A stretch of DNA of 45,367 nucleotides from NCBI GenBank assembly GCA_031268335.1, contig JAIRXG010000008.1, positions 1 through 45,367 of the forward strand, read 5' to 3'. Of the stretch, positions 35,408 to 44,474 are shown piece by piece. The notes beneath the pieces were generated by a model. The model had not been told where the DNA came from. It saw only the letters and a list, made by a program, of their open reading frames with translations, and ran no database searches. Position numbers and translations under genes: made by a program. Every line of letters starts with the position of its first letter. Positions within the stretch are counted from its first letter, which is position 1. Source of the stretch: Campylobacteraceae bacterium. GTDB lineage: Bacteria; Campylobacterota; Campylobacteria; Campylobacterales; Campylobacteraceae.

Positions 35408-36580
35408 TTATAAGTCAAGACCTTCCGGCAATTCGCTATCCTTGACCTTAATCTCCTCTGCTGACATTTGTGTTACGACAATCTCTTCTCCCTCATGCAA
35501 TCCGCTTTTTACCTCTATCGTCAAATCGTCTGACAATCCGGTAGTTATCTCCTTTACATGTACCTTTTTATTTGCAATGGTTTTGACGTATTTGCGCCCA
35601 TTTTTTTCATAAATAGCAGTTGTAGGCACAACTAAAACATTATCGAGGTTTTCTATCTCTATGAGATTTTGGGTTGTCATACCTATGCGAAGTCTTCCGT
35701 CATCATTTGATACTTCGGCTCTTCCATAATAATATATAGCTTGATTTATATCCGTAACACCCGTATATTTGTCGTTTGTCAGTGTAGTTAAACCAGGGTC
35801 TATGGATTTTATAGACGTTTCATATACAATGCCATCGGAAAGTATGGAAAATGTTACATTTTGTTCAGGCTTGACTTTTAGGATATCGCCCTCCGATATT
35901 TCGATTAATATTTCAACTATACTCAAATCCGCAATTTGCGCGATAGTTGGAGTGTTCATCATGGCATTTAAAGTTTGTCCTATTTTCACAGGCAAAGATA
36001 CGATAGTTCCGTCTAATGGAGCGGTTATAGTTGTATAAGCTAAATTTTTATTGGCTGTTTCAAGCGCAATTTGAGTCTGTTTTATCAGTGAATCAATTTC
36101 GGTTACTTTAGTTTGAGCCATTTCGTATTCATTTTCAATATTTTCAAGTTCCTCTTTTGAAACAGCATTGCTCTCAAATAGTATTTTTGATCTATTGTAT
36201 TTGGACGTTACTGTCTTTAAGGATATCTCTGAAGATTTTAACTGAGCTTTGTAGCTTTCCAATTTGGCTGCAGTAGTATCAACTTCGTTTTGTTGTGTTA
36301 TTGAGTCAATTTGGGCTATTAAACTTCCTTTTTTAACCTTATCTCCTACTTTTACATGTATGGTTTCTATCTGCCCCGTTACCTGTGCTCCGACATTGAC
36401 CAACTTTATCGCTCCGATTTCCCCTACAGCATTTACACTCTTTCTTATGTTGCCTATTTTGACTTTTTCGGTTATGTAGCTTATATTTTCAGCATTTTTA
36501 AAAACTACATAATAAATAACAGTTGCAAATATTATAACTGACAATATGACTATAATTTTTTTATCTATTTTTATTATCAT
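35408..36580 (-). CDS. macA: MacA-type periplasmic adaptor protein
   Basis: 390 residues with one N-terminal membrane anchor (8-26). A lipoyl/barrel-sandwich half (GQIETIHVKVGDKVKKGSLI), an alpha-helical hairpin at about 95-170 and the second lipoyl half (TTITAPLDGTIVSLPVKIGQ) follow, then beta-barrel and membrane-proximal parts. It links MacB to an outer-membrane channel. The middle gene of marR-macA-macB. Two TACATGTA palindromes lie inside (35555, 36353). Confidence 0.93.
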   Translation of the reverse strand: MIIKIDKKIIVILSVIIFATVIYYVVFKNAENISYITEKVKIGNIRKSVNAVGEIGAIKLVNVGAQVTGQIETIHVKVGDKVKKGSLIAQIDSITQQNEVDTTAAKLESYKAQLKSSEISLKTVTSKYNRSKILFESNAVSKEELENIENEYEMAQTKVTEIDSLIKQTQIALETANKNLAYTTITAPLDGTIVSLPVKIGQTLNAMMNTPTIAQIADLSIVEILIEISEGDILKVKPEQNVTFSILSDGIVYETSIKSIDPGLTTLTNDKYTGVTDINQAIYYYGRAEVSNDDGRLRIGMTTQNLIEIENLDNVLVVPTTAIYEKNGRKYVKTIANKKVHVKEITTGLSDDLTIEVKSGLHEGEEIVVTQMSAEEIKVKDSELPEGLDL

Positions 36581-36615
36581 GACTTTGTAATCCTTTTTAT
36601 AGGTAAAATATTCTG

Positions 36616-37047
36616 TTACAAATATTTTTCCAAAATTTTATTGATAACACTCAAAGCCTCAGCGATATCTTCTACTTCATCTTCTTTTAACGGTTCAAGT
36701 ATTTGTAAAATAGTCGCTTTAATCTCTTTTATAACATTATCGGCAGCTATTTCTCCGTTTTCGCTTAAAAAATAGTAGGTATTTCTTCGGTCGGTTTTAT
36801 CGATTTCTCTTACGACAAGATTTTCTTTTTCCATTTCATTAAACATAACGCATAATGAAGATGAGGACATTCCTGTCTGCGCGGCAATCTCTTTCAATCT
36901 TTTTTTACCGTTTTTGCCAAGCCACATCAAAGCAAGCATTTTATGGCGTGAGTATTTTTTTTCATACGCAATATCCATTTTTTCCGCAAGTTTGTGCATA
37001 ATCGCGTGATTTTTTTCGATTAATTCGACAACGATTTTTCTATCCAT
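36616..37047 (-). CDS. MarR-family transcription regulator
   Basis: 143 residues, a winged helix-turn-helix dimer protein. The recognition region is KKRLKEIAAQTGMSSSSLCV; the wing DKTDRRNTYYFLSENG carries the Asp-Arg-Arg signature. It is the first gene before macAB (33-base gap to macA), so it most probably represses this export operon and itself, and is released by a small ligand. A possible operator is at 37104-37113. Confidence 0.92.
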   Translation of the reverse strand: MDRKIVVELIEKNHAIMHKLAEKMDIAYEKKYSRHKMLALMWLGKNGKKRLKEIAAQTGMSSSSLCVMFNEMEKENLVVREIDKTDRRNTYYFLSENGEIAADNVIKEIKATILQILEPLKEDEVEDIAEALSVINKILEKYL

Positions 37048-37103
37048 ATTTTTCAGTCCCCATTTTAGTTATTTTTATTCAAAATATTTTTTCAAAAAAA
37101 TAG

Positions 37104-37113
37104 TTTAGCTAAA
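37104..37113. promoter_or_regulatory. Palindrome TTTAGCTAAA upstream of the marR gene
   Basis: A perfect 10-bp palindrome 57 bases before the regulator's ATG, similar to the TTAG...CTAA sites bound by SlyA/MarR proteins. It is the only such site in this spacer. Function is inferred. Confidence 0.4.
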
Positions 37114-37661
37114 AAATAATTAAAAAGCAATATTATTTTTTAAAAAAATGAATTTTGAGAAAGGCACGTGAAAAAGCTTAAATAACAAAAAACATGAAAA
37201 TAATCGCGTTTTTAGAGCTAAAACAAGCAGCGATTAATCAATATTGCGAATAAAAGTAGGGTTCTGCTGCGGTGAAAATTTTATTATTTTACTTGTAAAA
37301 AACTTAGAAATAAAGATAAAGGATAGAATAGGGGGGATATACTTTTTCTTACATACAAATTCGTTGTATGTAAAGTTTATTTGTGCGATATTAATAATTA
37401 TTTTATTTATTTTATATTGTTCATATCTTTAATATATAATACAAAAAGTTATCGCCTTGCAAAAATTTGCCACTCTTTTTTTACATTCTTAATTTTTTAA
37501 AATAAAAATATGTTTTTTGTTGTTAAAAATTTCAAATACAAAAACAGTACAGTCTTTTTGGTGTTTATTTTTTAAACACCTTAGCTCCACAAAAATAGTC
37601 GCGTTATAGGCTTTATCGCGCTTTTATACAGCTTATTTAATCGTATAATCGAAATAATCAG
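37114..37661. other. A/T-rich spacer with two hairpins, no confident gene
   Basis: TTACATACAA (37349-37358) pairs with TTGTATGTAA (37364-37373) over five bases. GGTGTTTA (37560-37567) pairs with TAAACACC (37573-37580) over five bases. A 62-codon frame at 37244 has only a TTG start and no ribosome binding site, and the first hairpin lies within it; I do not call it a gene. Confidence 0.45.
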
Positions 37662-38201
37662 TTGATAAACTCCTCTTTTCCAGCCTTTGATGATGCCGGT
37701 TTTACTGTTTCAAGAATACAAAGCAATGTCGAGTATTATCCTGTATCTGCAAGTAAAGTTGATGATTTTAAAAATACTATCTTAACTAATGGGTTTTCTA
37801 TAACTCGCTCGATGGAAGATATGAGAAAAGTAATGTTGCTGGCGCTGCAAGTGGAGCAAAAGCATACATTTTTGATAACAACGATATAGACTTGTATATA
37901 GATACTGATGAGAATATAAGTTCATAACAGTGAGTTATATTTAAATGTATTTGATTCTATTAGCGCAGATATCGTTTATGTTTTTATCATGAAAACTTAC
38001 ACCCAAAGTGATGTAACATCAAAATTTGACACATACGCTGTTTCTTACCTTAGTCCGCAAGGATTTAATTGTTCTAAAGGCGTATCTACAGGCGGAGAAT
38101 GGTATTGCGATAAAACTATTGATGGAATAACATATTGCCATTTTGTTTTAAACGTTACATGTAGAGTTTACAAATGTGAAAATAAAAAACTGCAAGTTTA
38201 A
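37662..38201 (+). pseudogene. Decayed gene for an unknown protein, at least two frameshifts
   Basis: Three frames continue one another. The first (37662 on, TTG start or an internal remnant) reads FPAFDDAGFTVSRIQSNVEY and SKVDDFKNTILTNGF. The second, one base over, reads YEKSNVAGAASGAKAYIFDN and DIDLYIDTDENISS. The third reads NSELYLNVFDSISADI and MKTYTQSDVTSKFDTY, with a Cys-rich end (GFNCSKGVS, EWYCDK, TCRVYKCENKK). The parts have normal amino-acid composition, so this was probably one protein of about 180 residues. The Ala-Gly and Cys-pair pattern suggests a pilin-like secreted protein, but that is weak. One TACATGTA lies at 38156-38163. Confidence 0.5.
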
Positions 38202-38235
38202 AAAACCAGCATAAAATCACTAAAAACAAAAATTT

Positions 38236-38958
38236 TTAAATCCATGTCGACATCTCTTCTATTTCCGGATTTCCTTGTAATAATTGATGTGGTCTGTACT
38301 CTGCTTTATACATCAAGCTTGGACACTCTTTTACATAATAACCCAAATATATCCAGTCTAATCCTTGAGCTTGAGCCAATAAAATTTGTTGATAAATAGA
38401 GTACTTGCCAAGCGATAATCTAGAAAAATCAGGATCATAAAAAAAATATATAGACGAAATGCCGTTATCAGTAAAGTCTATCAAATCAACAGCTATCATT
38501 TTATCTTTATAAAAATACAAAACCTCTTTGCCAAATTTACCGCAGCCTGCTACATGTAGTTCAAAATAGCTTTTTGGTGTCAATTCGTAGTACTTCCAAC
38601 CTTTTTTATCGCTCATAAATTTATGATATTTTGCATAAAGCTCCAAATGCTTGTGCGTCAAAGATGGTTCGCAAATAGTCATCTTAGTATCTTGATTTCT
38701 TTTAAAAATGCGCCTTGCCGAATGAGAAAATTTGAAATTTTTCACATCTATGCGCAAATTTATACACTCTTTGCATTCTTTGCAATTTGGTCTGGAAAAG
38801 TAGAGTCCAAACCTTCGCCAACCGCGTTCGACCAATATGCTGTTCAATAAAAAAGGACAATTTAAAATGTATTTATAATGCATGGTGCAAATTTTATCTT
38901 TCAAATAAGAACATGCATGTGGAAGCGTTGAAAATTCTACTATTTGCGGCTCTTCCAT
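38236..38958 (-). CDS. bpt: Aspartate/glutamate leucyltransferase (Bpt)
   Basis: 240 residues. The enzyme attaches Leu to N-terminal Asp or Glu as a degradation tag (N-end rule). Visible family marks: the early Cys in HACSYLKDK, NSILVERGWRRFG, the CKECKEC motif, MSDKKGWKYYELTPKSYFE, and the C-terminal GLDWIYLGYYVKECPSLMYK. It starts 10 bases after a small hydrophilic gene and probably shares its transcript. Confidence 0.95.
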   Translation of the reverse strand: MEEPQIVEFSTLPHACSYLKDKICTMHYKYILNCPFLLNSILVERGWRRFGLYFSRPNCKECKECINLRIDVKNFKFSHSARRIFKRNQDTKMTICEPSLTHKHLELYAKYHKFMSDKKGWKYYELTPKSYFELHVAGCGKFGKEVLYFYKDKMIAVDLIDFTDNGISSIYFFYDPDFSRLSLGKYSIYQQILLAQAQGLDWIYLGYYVKECPSLMYKAEYRPHQLLQGNPEIEEMSTWI

Positions 38959-38968
38959 ATTTTAAACT

Positions 38969-39142
38969 TTAAATATCAGCCTCTTTCATAAACTCTTTAA
39001 ATTCTGATTTGAGTTTGCTCTCTTTGTCGCTCGTAGTTGAATTGGGCATAATTTTTTGGTTTTTTTTAGTGCTCTGCTTTGAATTTTCCTCAGATTTTAA
39101 CTTTTGTTTTAACTCTTTCAAATCATCAAATATATCGTTCAC
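38969..39142 (-). CDS. Small hydrophilic protein, unknown
   Basis: 57 residues if it starts at GTG 39140-39142, where AAAGGA lies 6 bases upstream. The ATG two codons earlier sits directly on that ribosome binding site, and the longer frame from 39247 has an unlikely Phe/Tyr-rich leader. The protein is Lys/Glu/Ser rich (NDIFDDLKELKQKLKSEE, then a polar stretch, then KSEFKEFMKEADI), so two short helices with a flexible middle. I know no function. It lies just before bpt. Confidence 0.6.
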   Translation of the reverse strand: MNDIFDDLKELKQKLKSEENSKQSTKKNQKIMPNSTTSDKESKLKSEFKEFMKEADI

Positions 39143-39243
39143 CGTCATTCCTTTGCATCTAAAATATCGTAGAATTATATCAAAAAATATTGCTTTGGAT
39201 AAATAAGTTAAGAAAGAATTGAAAGCATAAAAATAATAAAAAT

Positions 39244-39270
39244 ACATATCTACATGTATATAAGATATGT
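39244..39270 (-). terminator. Hairpin terminator of the xerH-lysE unit
   Basis: ACATATCT (39244-39251) pairs with AGATATGT (39263-39270). On the minus strand it is followed by a T-rich run (ATTTTTATTATTTTT), a good intrinsic terminator about 100 bases after the exporter's stop. The loop and the edge of one arm carry TACATGTA (39251-39258). Confidence 0.6.
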
Positions 39271-39371
39271 TTTTATAAACATAAAAAGTCTAAAATTGTT
39301 TCTATATCCTTGCGCATAGTTCAATTTTGGCAACATCAATATAGATTTTTGCGCTTTTGTATCTTTTACTA

Positions 39372-39992
39372 CTAAATGCCGCTTTGCGCTAAAAATAATG
39401 CGGTTGCGATAAGAGCTATACCTGTTACTCTATTTTGAATGCGCATAAATTTATCGTCGCTTATACGTTTCCTCATCGTAGAACTAAGAGCGCTATAACC
39501 GCTCATAACCATAAAATCAACGCAAATCAAAGTAGCGCAAATTATCAAAAGTTGTGTAAGTTTAAGCTCATTTGAAGATAAAAACTGCGGTATGAAAGCC
39601 AAAAGAAATACGGTAGCTTTTGGATTTGTAAGATTTATAAGACAAGATTTGATAAAAAGAGATGAAAATCTAAACCTTTGTTTTGCTTTTTCACGTTTAA
39701 AACCGGAAGAAAAAGTAAAAAATTGTATAACTCCAAGATATATAAGATATAAAACACCAAGCCATTTGATAATACCATATAGTATTGCAGATGCGGCTAT
39801 AATGCTGCCAAGTCCAATAGAAACTATAATGATTTGAGTTAAATATCCAACTTGCAATCCGATTATAGTGCTATAAGAGCGTTTGAAACCATAATTTAAA
39901 GCGCTATTTATTGTTGTTATGACGCCGGCACCCGGCAAAACGCTGATGGCAAAAGAGGCTACAAACATCGTAAGCCACATGTGAAATTCCAA
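39372..39992 (-). CDS. LysE/RhtB-family amino-acid exporter
   Basis: 206 residues with five or six hydrophobic segments. The family start is visible as FAISVLPGAGVITTINSALNYG, followed by IGLQVGYLTQIIIV and NPKATVFLLAFIPQF. It exports amino acids or their analogues; the substrate is not predictable. The start is TTG 39992 (AGGA seven bases upstream); an ATG at 39980 is the alternative and lies in an ACATGT word. It begins 2 bases after xerH, so the two are probably co-transcribed. Confidence 0.9.
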   Translation of the reverse strand: MEFHMWLTMFVASFAISVLPGAGVITTINSALNYGFKRSYSTIIGLQVGYLTQIIIVSIGLGSIIAASAILYGIIKWLGVLYLIYLGVIQFFTFSSGFKREKAKQRFRFSSLFIKSCLINLTNPKATVFLLAFIPQFLSSNELKLTQLLIICATLICVDFMVMSGYSALSSTMRKRISDDKFMRIQNRVTGIALIATALFLAQSGI

Positions 39993-39994
39993 GT

Positions 39995-41083
39995 CTATTT
40001 CCTAAATTTATCTTTTACAAACTCTTCTGCTACATTTGCCGCTTCTCTAAGTTTGTTACTGTCAAAATGAGTATATATGCGTGAAGTATTTAGGCTTGCA
40101 TGGCCCAAAGCTTCTTGTACCAAAACAATATCTTTGCGTCTGCGATAGAGTAGGGTGGCAAACGTATGTCTTAACATGTGAGCGCCGTTTTTCTCTTTTC
40201 TCACACCTGCCATAATCAACATCTGTTCTACTATTCGACTCACATAAGCTTGTGTCAATCTACTGCCGTTTCTATTGCAAAAAAGCAAACCGTTTTCATT
40301 TGACAAAGAATTTTTGATATGTTCTTTTAACTCATTTTCTACTAAAATTCGCTTTAATAAAACTACTCTGTATTTGTTTCCCTTTCCTCTTATTCTCAAA
40401 ACAAAGCAATCCTTTTCTTCGCTCACATCGCGTACTTTAAGCCCCAAAGCTTCGGAGACGCGAATACCAGTATATATGATAAGTTTTACTATCAATCTAT
40501 TTCGCAAAGCTGCACTTTTAAAGGGACAATCGTCAATGGCTTCTAAAAAACGTTTCAACTCATTTTCTTCCATAAATTCAGGAAGTTTTTGACCTTGTTT
40601 ACCAACAATTCCGCCCCAATGCTTAAGTTCTATATTGTATACATGTGATTTGTCGTCTTCTTCATTTTGCCTATCAAGATATGAAAAAAAAGACAAAACT
40701 GCCATGCGATGATTTTTTTTACTGGCATCGGACAATCCACCCGTACTGGTTGCCAAGAAATCGCTCAAAAGCTCTTCGTCTATCTGTTTCATAGAATAAA
40801 GCTTTTGAAAAATAAGCATATCGTATAATTTTTTTATTGGAATAAAATATGTATTTATCCCTGTTAACCCCGCATTTCTGGCTTTTTTGACAAGCTCGTC
40901 AAGCTCATCTATATTTTTTGTTTTTTTACTTAATTCAAGCATGACACTTTGAAGAATTTTTGGTTCTCTCAACTCTTTATTCGATAGAGAATTTAACTTT
41001 GTGCGCACAAAACGACAAATCCAAAAGAGTAGGGTGGAGTTAAAATCATCCTCGCAATCTATCGGAAGCCTCATATTTTTCAC
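39995..41083 (-). CDS. xerH: XerH-type tyrosine recombinase
   Basis: 362 residues, the length I recall for Helicobacter XerH, which resolves chromosome dimers at difH as a single recombinase. Catalytic residues: R208 (TGIRVSEALGL), K234 (RGKGNKYR), H302 and R305 (HMLRHTFAT), H328 (LGHASLN) and nucleophile Y337 (RIYTHF). The SAM-like N-terminal domain covers about residues 60-140. It lacks the extra helix insertion that marks integron integrases, so it does not explain the attC-like elements. The spacer upstream is unusually long. Confidence 0.93.
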   Translation of the reverse strand: MKNMRLPIDCEDDFNSTLLFWICRFVRTKLNSLSNKELREPKILQSVMLELSKKTKNIDELDELVKKARNAGLTGINTYFIPIKKLYDMLIFQKLYSMKQIDEELLSDFLATSTGGLSDASKKNHRMAVLSFFSYLDRQNEEDDKSHVYNIELKHWGGIVGKQGQKLPEFMEENELKRFLEAIDDCPFKSAALRNRLIVKLIIYTGIRVSEALGLKVRDVSEEKDCFVLRIRGKGNKYRVVLLKRILVENELKEHIKNSLSNENGLLFCNRNGSRLTQAYVSRIVEQMLIMAGVRKEKNGAHMLRHTFATLLYRRRKDIVLVQEALGHASLNTSRIYTHFDSNKLREAANVAEEFVKDKFRK

Positions 41084-42034
41084 CTCTTTTTTGCATTAAA
41101 CTTCATCGCATTTTATCATAATTTTATTTTGAAAACATTTCTTATAAAACTTTGTCTATTTCAGTGGATATCGCAACATTCGGCACAACTACAATAGTGC
41201 AAATCTCTTATGAGAGTTCTTTTTAATCATAGCAACCTTTTACAGACACGATAAATCTGCCGTAAATGCAAAGTGTTATGTTGTTGGGGTACGATTCTAA
41301 TTTATGAGTGCGATTTAAAATTTGCTTTTTATCTACGCTATTTATATATTTATTGGCTATTAAGCATAAATCAATAGAGTATTGATTTATGGCATATTAA
41401 AGCGAAACTTCACATTTTTATGCACAATGTCATAATTTATACATATAAAATTTACTTATTATAATTTTAAATGTCTATTTGATACTATAAATTTTCAAAC
41501 AATTGAGCCTAAACTTGTGCAACTTTTGATAATTTGCGCTACTCTGATTTACGTTGATTTTAATGTATAGGCAACGATAAATTTATGTGCAATTATTTTT
41601 AGCGCAAAGAACTGAATATAAACTTTTACATACATTTTTTGCAAAAAAGTATTATCTTAAAAACAGTGTATATTTTTTAATCAATTTAGTATTTTTGATA
41701 AAATATAAAATATGTAAAATATCATTAAAGGTACCATATTTACAGCGATTATATTTCCAGACACAAAATGCTTTGGAAAAGTCATAAGCAGTATATCTCC
41801 AGCCTTTCTACCTATATTTTTGTATTGAAAACTACAATTTTCAAACTAAAATTTGGAACGGTTTTAGGGTTCAAATTTACAATTTTTTATCCTACTCTTC
41901 TTTCTCTTCTTTAAGTTTTACTGTTTTATATGTAAAATTCAATCTTTGAATGATATATGTAAAATACCTTCGTTACGATAACAAAAAAATAATTTACTTT
42001 TTATTTCTATCTTTGCCGTTAGATTTAAAATATA
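41084..42034. other. 950-base spacer upstream of xerH with long palindromes
   Basis: No convincing gene; a 66-codon frame at 41587-41787 is Phe/Leu/Lys-rich and has no ribosome binding site. Notable: CATAAATCAATA-GAG-TATTGATTTATG (41365-41391), a perfect 12-bp inverted repeat. TTGAAAA-CTACAA-TTTTCAA (41825-41844) has 7-bp arms and a 6-base centre. AAATTTGGAAC...GGTTCAAATTT (41849-41878) is imperfect. One of these may be difH or a terminator for sixA. Confidence 0.5.
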
Positions 42035-42544
42035 TCAAATATCCAAAAGAGCGCCTCTATGTTTTTTTGGAAAATCAAAAAAGAGTTTTTTACCGCTATT
42101 TACCGATACATCACTGAAAAATTCAATATCAAACTCCATGCAAAAAATCCCACATGTAGAAATATTGCCAATACCTATGCCGCTCAAACTCTCGCAAATT
42201 TCTGTAATTGTCGGATTGTGTCCTATTATAAAAATCACTTTATGCTTGTCGTCTATTTGATGGATGATTTCTAGATAAGTTTTTGGCGAAGTTAGATACA
42301 AATTTATATCGGTTTTAAATAACTTTTTTGGCATTTTTAGATTTTTTGCAATAATTTTTGCCGTATTTAAAGCTCTCATAGCAGGACTTGAAATAATAAT
42401 ATCCGGTTTTACGCCATATTTTTTAAGTCTTTCTGCCATAAATGTCGCGTTTTTTAACCCTCTTTCGCTTAGTTCTCTGTCAAAATCGCTGCAATCACCG
42501 CTCCAGTCGGATTTGGCATGTCTAATGAAGTATATAGTTTTCAC
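42035..42544 (-). CDS. sixA: SixA-like histidine phosphatase
   Basis: 169 residues of the histidine-phosphatase superfamily. The catalytic R8-H9 lie in FIRHAKSDW, and the second active His is H109 in IIGHNP; SSPAMRALNTA follows family pattern. SixA removes phosphate from His residues of phosphorelay or PTS proteins. The target here is unknown. It lies 34 bases after the rhomboid gene. Confidence 0.85.
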   Translation of the reverse strand: MKTIYFIRHAKSDWSGDCSDFDRELSERGLKNATFMAERLKKYGVKPDIIISSPAMRALNTAKIIAKNLKMPKKLFKTDINLYLTSPKTYLEIIHQIDDKHKVIFIIGHNPTITEICESLSGIGIGNISTCGIFCMEFDIEFFSDVSVNSGKKLFFDFPKKHRGALLDI

Positions 42545-42578
42545 TTGCCCTACTCTTTTTGATTATATATTTATTATG

Positions 42579-43124
42579 TTATTTTAAAAATTTTCCTATT
42601 AGCCACCCTACCCCAAAGCCTATCAAGTGAGCGTGCCAAGCGATATTCATTCCAGCAAGCAGCGGCAAAAAAGAGATAAGTAAAACAGCTATGATCAGCC
42701 CTTGTCTATTGAATGAATCTTTTTGCGCTATCCAGCCGATAAGTACACATATAGCCCCTGATGCGCCGACAACGTTTATTTGATAATTCGTGAAAAAATA
42801 GATATACGCCAATGTCAAAAGTGAAGTTACAATACCGCCCATATAGTACAATATAATAAAAAACCATTTTCCTCTTGCATGTTCGATTAACGTACCAAAT
42901 TGAAAAAGAACCACCATATTCATAGCAAGATGCAGTAATCCGCTATGGATAAACATCATGCTCAAAGGCTGCCATAAAAATCCTTCAAAAAAAAGCATAT
43001 TGAGACCAAAAATGATAGTAGTATAGCCGCCATTCAGCATTTGAAGCAGAAATATAACTACATTAAAGCAGATAGTAAAAATCGTAACATTCATGTATGT
43101 TTTTTTGTTCTTTAAAAAAATCAC
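42579..43124 (-). CDS. Rhomboid-family intramembrane serine protease
   Basis: 181 residues with six hydrophobic segments, the bacterial GlpG-type core without a cytoplasmic domain. The catalytic Ser is S122 in VVGASGAI, its His partner H166 in [24 protein letters not shown] (58-70) is the oxyanion-side motif. It starts with GTG 43122-43124 behind AAGG; an ATG ten codons in has no ribosome binding site. It is divergent from murA across an 87-base spacer. The substrate is unknown. Confidence 0.92.
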   Translation of the reverse strand: MIFLKNKKTYMNVTIFTICFNVVIFLLQMLNGGYTTIIFGLNMLFFEGFLWQPLSMMFIHSGLLHLAMNMVVLFQFGTLIEHARGKWFFIILYYMGGIVTSLLTLAYIYFFTNYQINVVGASGAICVLIGWIAQKDSFNRQGLIIAVLLISFLPLLAGMNIAWHAHLIGFGVGWLIGKFLK

Positions 43125-43147
43125 CCTATTGCCTTTTTATTTTTTAC

Positions 43148-43153
43148 TATAAT
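43148..43153 (+). promoter_or_regulatory. -10 box for murA
   Basis: TATAAT, 58 bases before the murA ATG, preceded by a T-run. It lies in the short spacer between the divergent rhomboid and murA genes. Confidence 0.5.
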
Positions 43154-43211
43154 AATACATAAAACAAACTTTTACTACAATGACGAAACACTAAAACAAG
43201 GATTTAAATTT

Positions 43212-44474
43212 ATGGATTATTTAGAGATTGAAGGCAATAAAAAGTTAAATGGAATCGTTACTATCTCAGGGGCAAAAAACGCCGCCCTACCCTTGCTTAC
43301 ATGTACGCTTTTGAGTAAAACCCCCGTTTATATCAATAATGTGCCAAATGTAGCTGACGTTAAAACACTTCTTCAATTGCTCGAAAATTTAGGTGCTAAA
43401 CAGACATTTGAAAATAACAAAGTTACAATAAACACAAGCGAAGTAAACTCTACATGTGCAAATTACGACATTGTTCGTAAAATGAGAGCTTCTATTTTGA
43501 CTTTGGGTCCATTACTTTCTCGTTTTGGACATTGTGAAGTTTCGCTTCCGGGTGGATGCGCCATAGGTCAACGTCCCATCGATTTGCATTTAAAGGCGCT
43601 GGAGCAAATGGGAGCATTCATAGAGATAAAACAAGGATATGTCGTAGCAAAAGCCCCAAAATCTCTTAACGGCGCAAATATAGTTTTTGACAAAATAACA
43701 GTAACAGGAAGTGAAAATATCATTATGGCAGCGGCTTTGGCAAACGGCGTTACTACTTTGAGCAATGTCGCAAAAGAGCCCGAAGTTGTACAGCTTTGCG
43801 AAGTTTTAAACAAAGGCGGCACACAAATAAAAGGTATAGGCACTGACGAACTTGAGATACGAGGAAGCGGCGGAAAATTGCTTGAACTTGATAATATCAC
43901 AGTTATTCCCGATAGGATCGAGGCGGGAACTTACCTTTGTGCCGGAGCTATTACAAATTCCGATATAACGCTGAAAAACGTTACAAGCGAACATCTCAAA
44001 GCTGTTATCTCAAAGCTTACATGTATGGGTTATACAGTAGAAAAAAGTGAAAATTCCATTAGCATAAAATCATCTCCAAATATTTTGCCGGTAGATATCA
44101 AAACGGTAGAGTATCCGGGCTTTCCAACGGATATGCAAGCGCAATTTATGGCTCTATGCACCCAGGCAAACGGTACAAGCGCTATAGATGAAAGATTGTT
44201 TGAAAATCGATTTATGCATGTAAGCGAACTTTTAAGAATGGGGGCAGATATAAGACTATCAAGTCATATGGCTACTGTTTATGGTCCTACAAAATTAACA
44301 GGAGCCGACGTAATGGCAACTGATTTGAGAGCAAGTTCGGCCTTGGTTTTAGCAGCTCTTGCAGCAAAAGGGAAAACCAGAATTCATAGAATTTATCATC
44401 TTGACAGAGGATATGAAAATTTGGAGGGAAAACTCTGCGCGCTCGGCGCGAATATAAAAAGATTGTCGGAGTAA
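43212..44474 (+). CDS. murA: UDP-N-acetylglucosamine 1-carboxyvinyltransferase
   Basis: 420 residues, the first committed enzyme of peptidoglycan synthesis and the fosfomycin target. K22-N23 (SGAKNAALP) and R92 bind substrate; the fosfomycin-reactive Cys is C116 in [12 protein letters not shown], so normal sensitivity of the enzyme is expected. It uses the UDP-GlcNAc made by GlmU (7642-8937). AAGG precedes the ATG. Two TACATGTA palindromes (43308, 44018) and one more ACATGT lie in the gene. Confidence 0.97.
   Translation: MDYLEIEGNKKLNGIVTISGAKNAALPLLTCTLLSKTPVYINNVPNVADVKTLLQLLENLGAKQTFENNKVTINTSEVNSTCANYDIVRKMRASILTLGPLLSRFGHCEVSLPGGCAIGQRPIDLHLKALEQMGAFIEIKQGYVVAKAPKSLNGANIVFDKITVTGSENIIMAAALANGVTTLSNVAKEPEVVQLCEVLNKGGTQIKGIGTDELEIRGSGGKLLELDNITVIPDRIEAGTYLCAGAITNSDITLKNVTSEHLKAVISKLTCMGYTVEKSENSISIKSSPNILPVDIKTVEYPGFPTDMQAQFMALCTQANGTSAIDERLFENRFMHVSELLRMGADIRLSSHMATVYGPTKLTGADVMATDLRASSALVLAALAAKGKTRIHRIYHLDRGYENLEGKLCALGANIKRLSE

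Noticed and set aside
37244..37432. 62-codon frame with hydrophobic end
   Set aside because: Only a TTG start without ribosome binding site, and it covers a hairpin; not supported as a gene.
39995..41083. Recombinase as an integron integrase for the attC-like elements
   Set aside because: Length and motif layout fit XerH, and the extra helix insertion of IntI is not seen.
41124..41156. GAAAACATTTC/TATAAAACTTTG stretch just upstream of xerH as difH
   Set aside because: The two arms are not complementary enough; other palindromes in the spacer are better candidates.
41587..41787. 66-codon plus-strand frame in the xerH upstream spacer
   Set aside because: Composition follows A/T-rich spacer DNA, no ribosome binding site and no family likeness.
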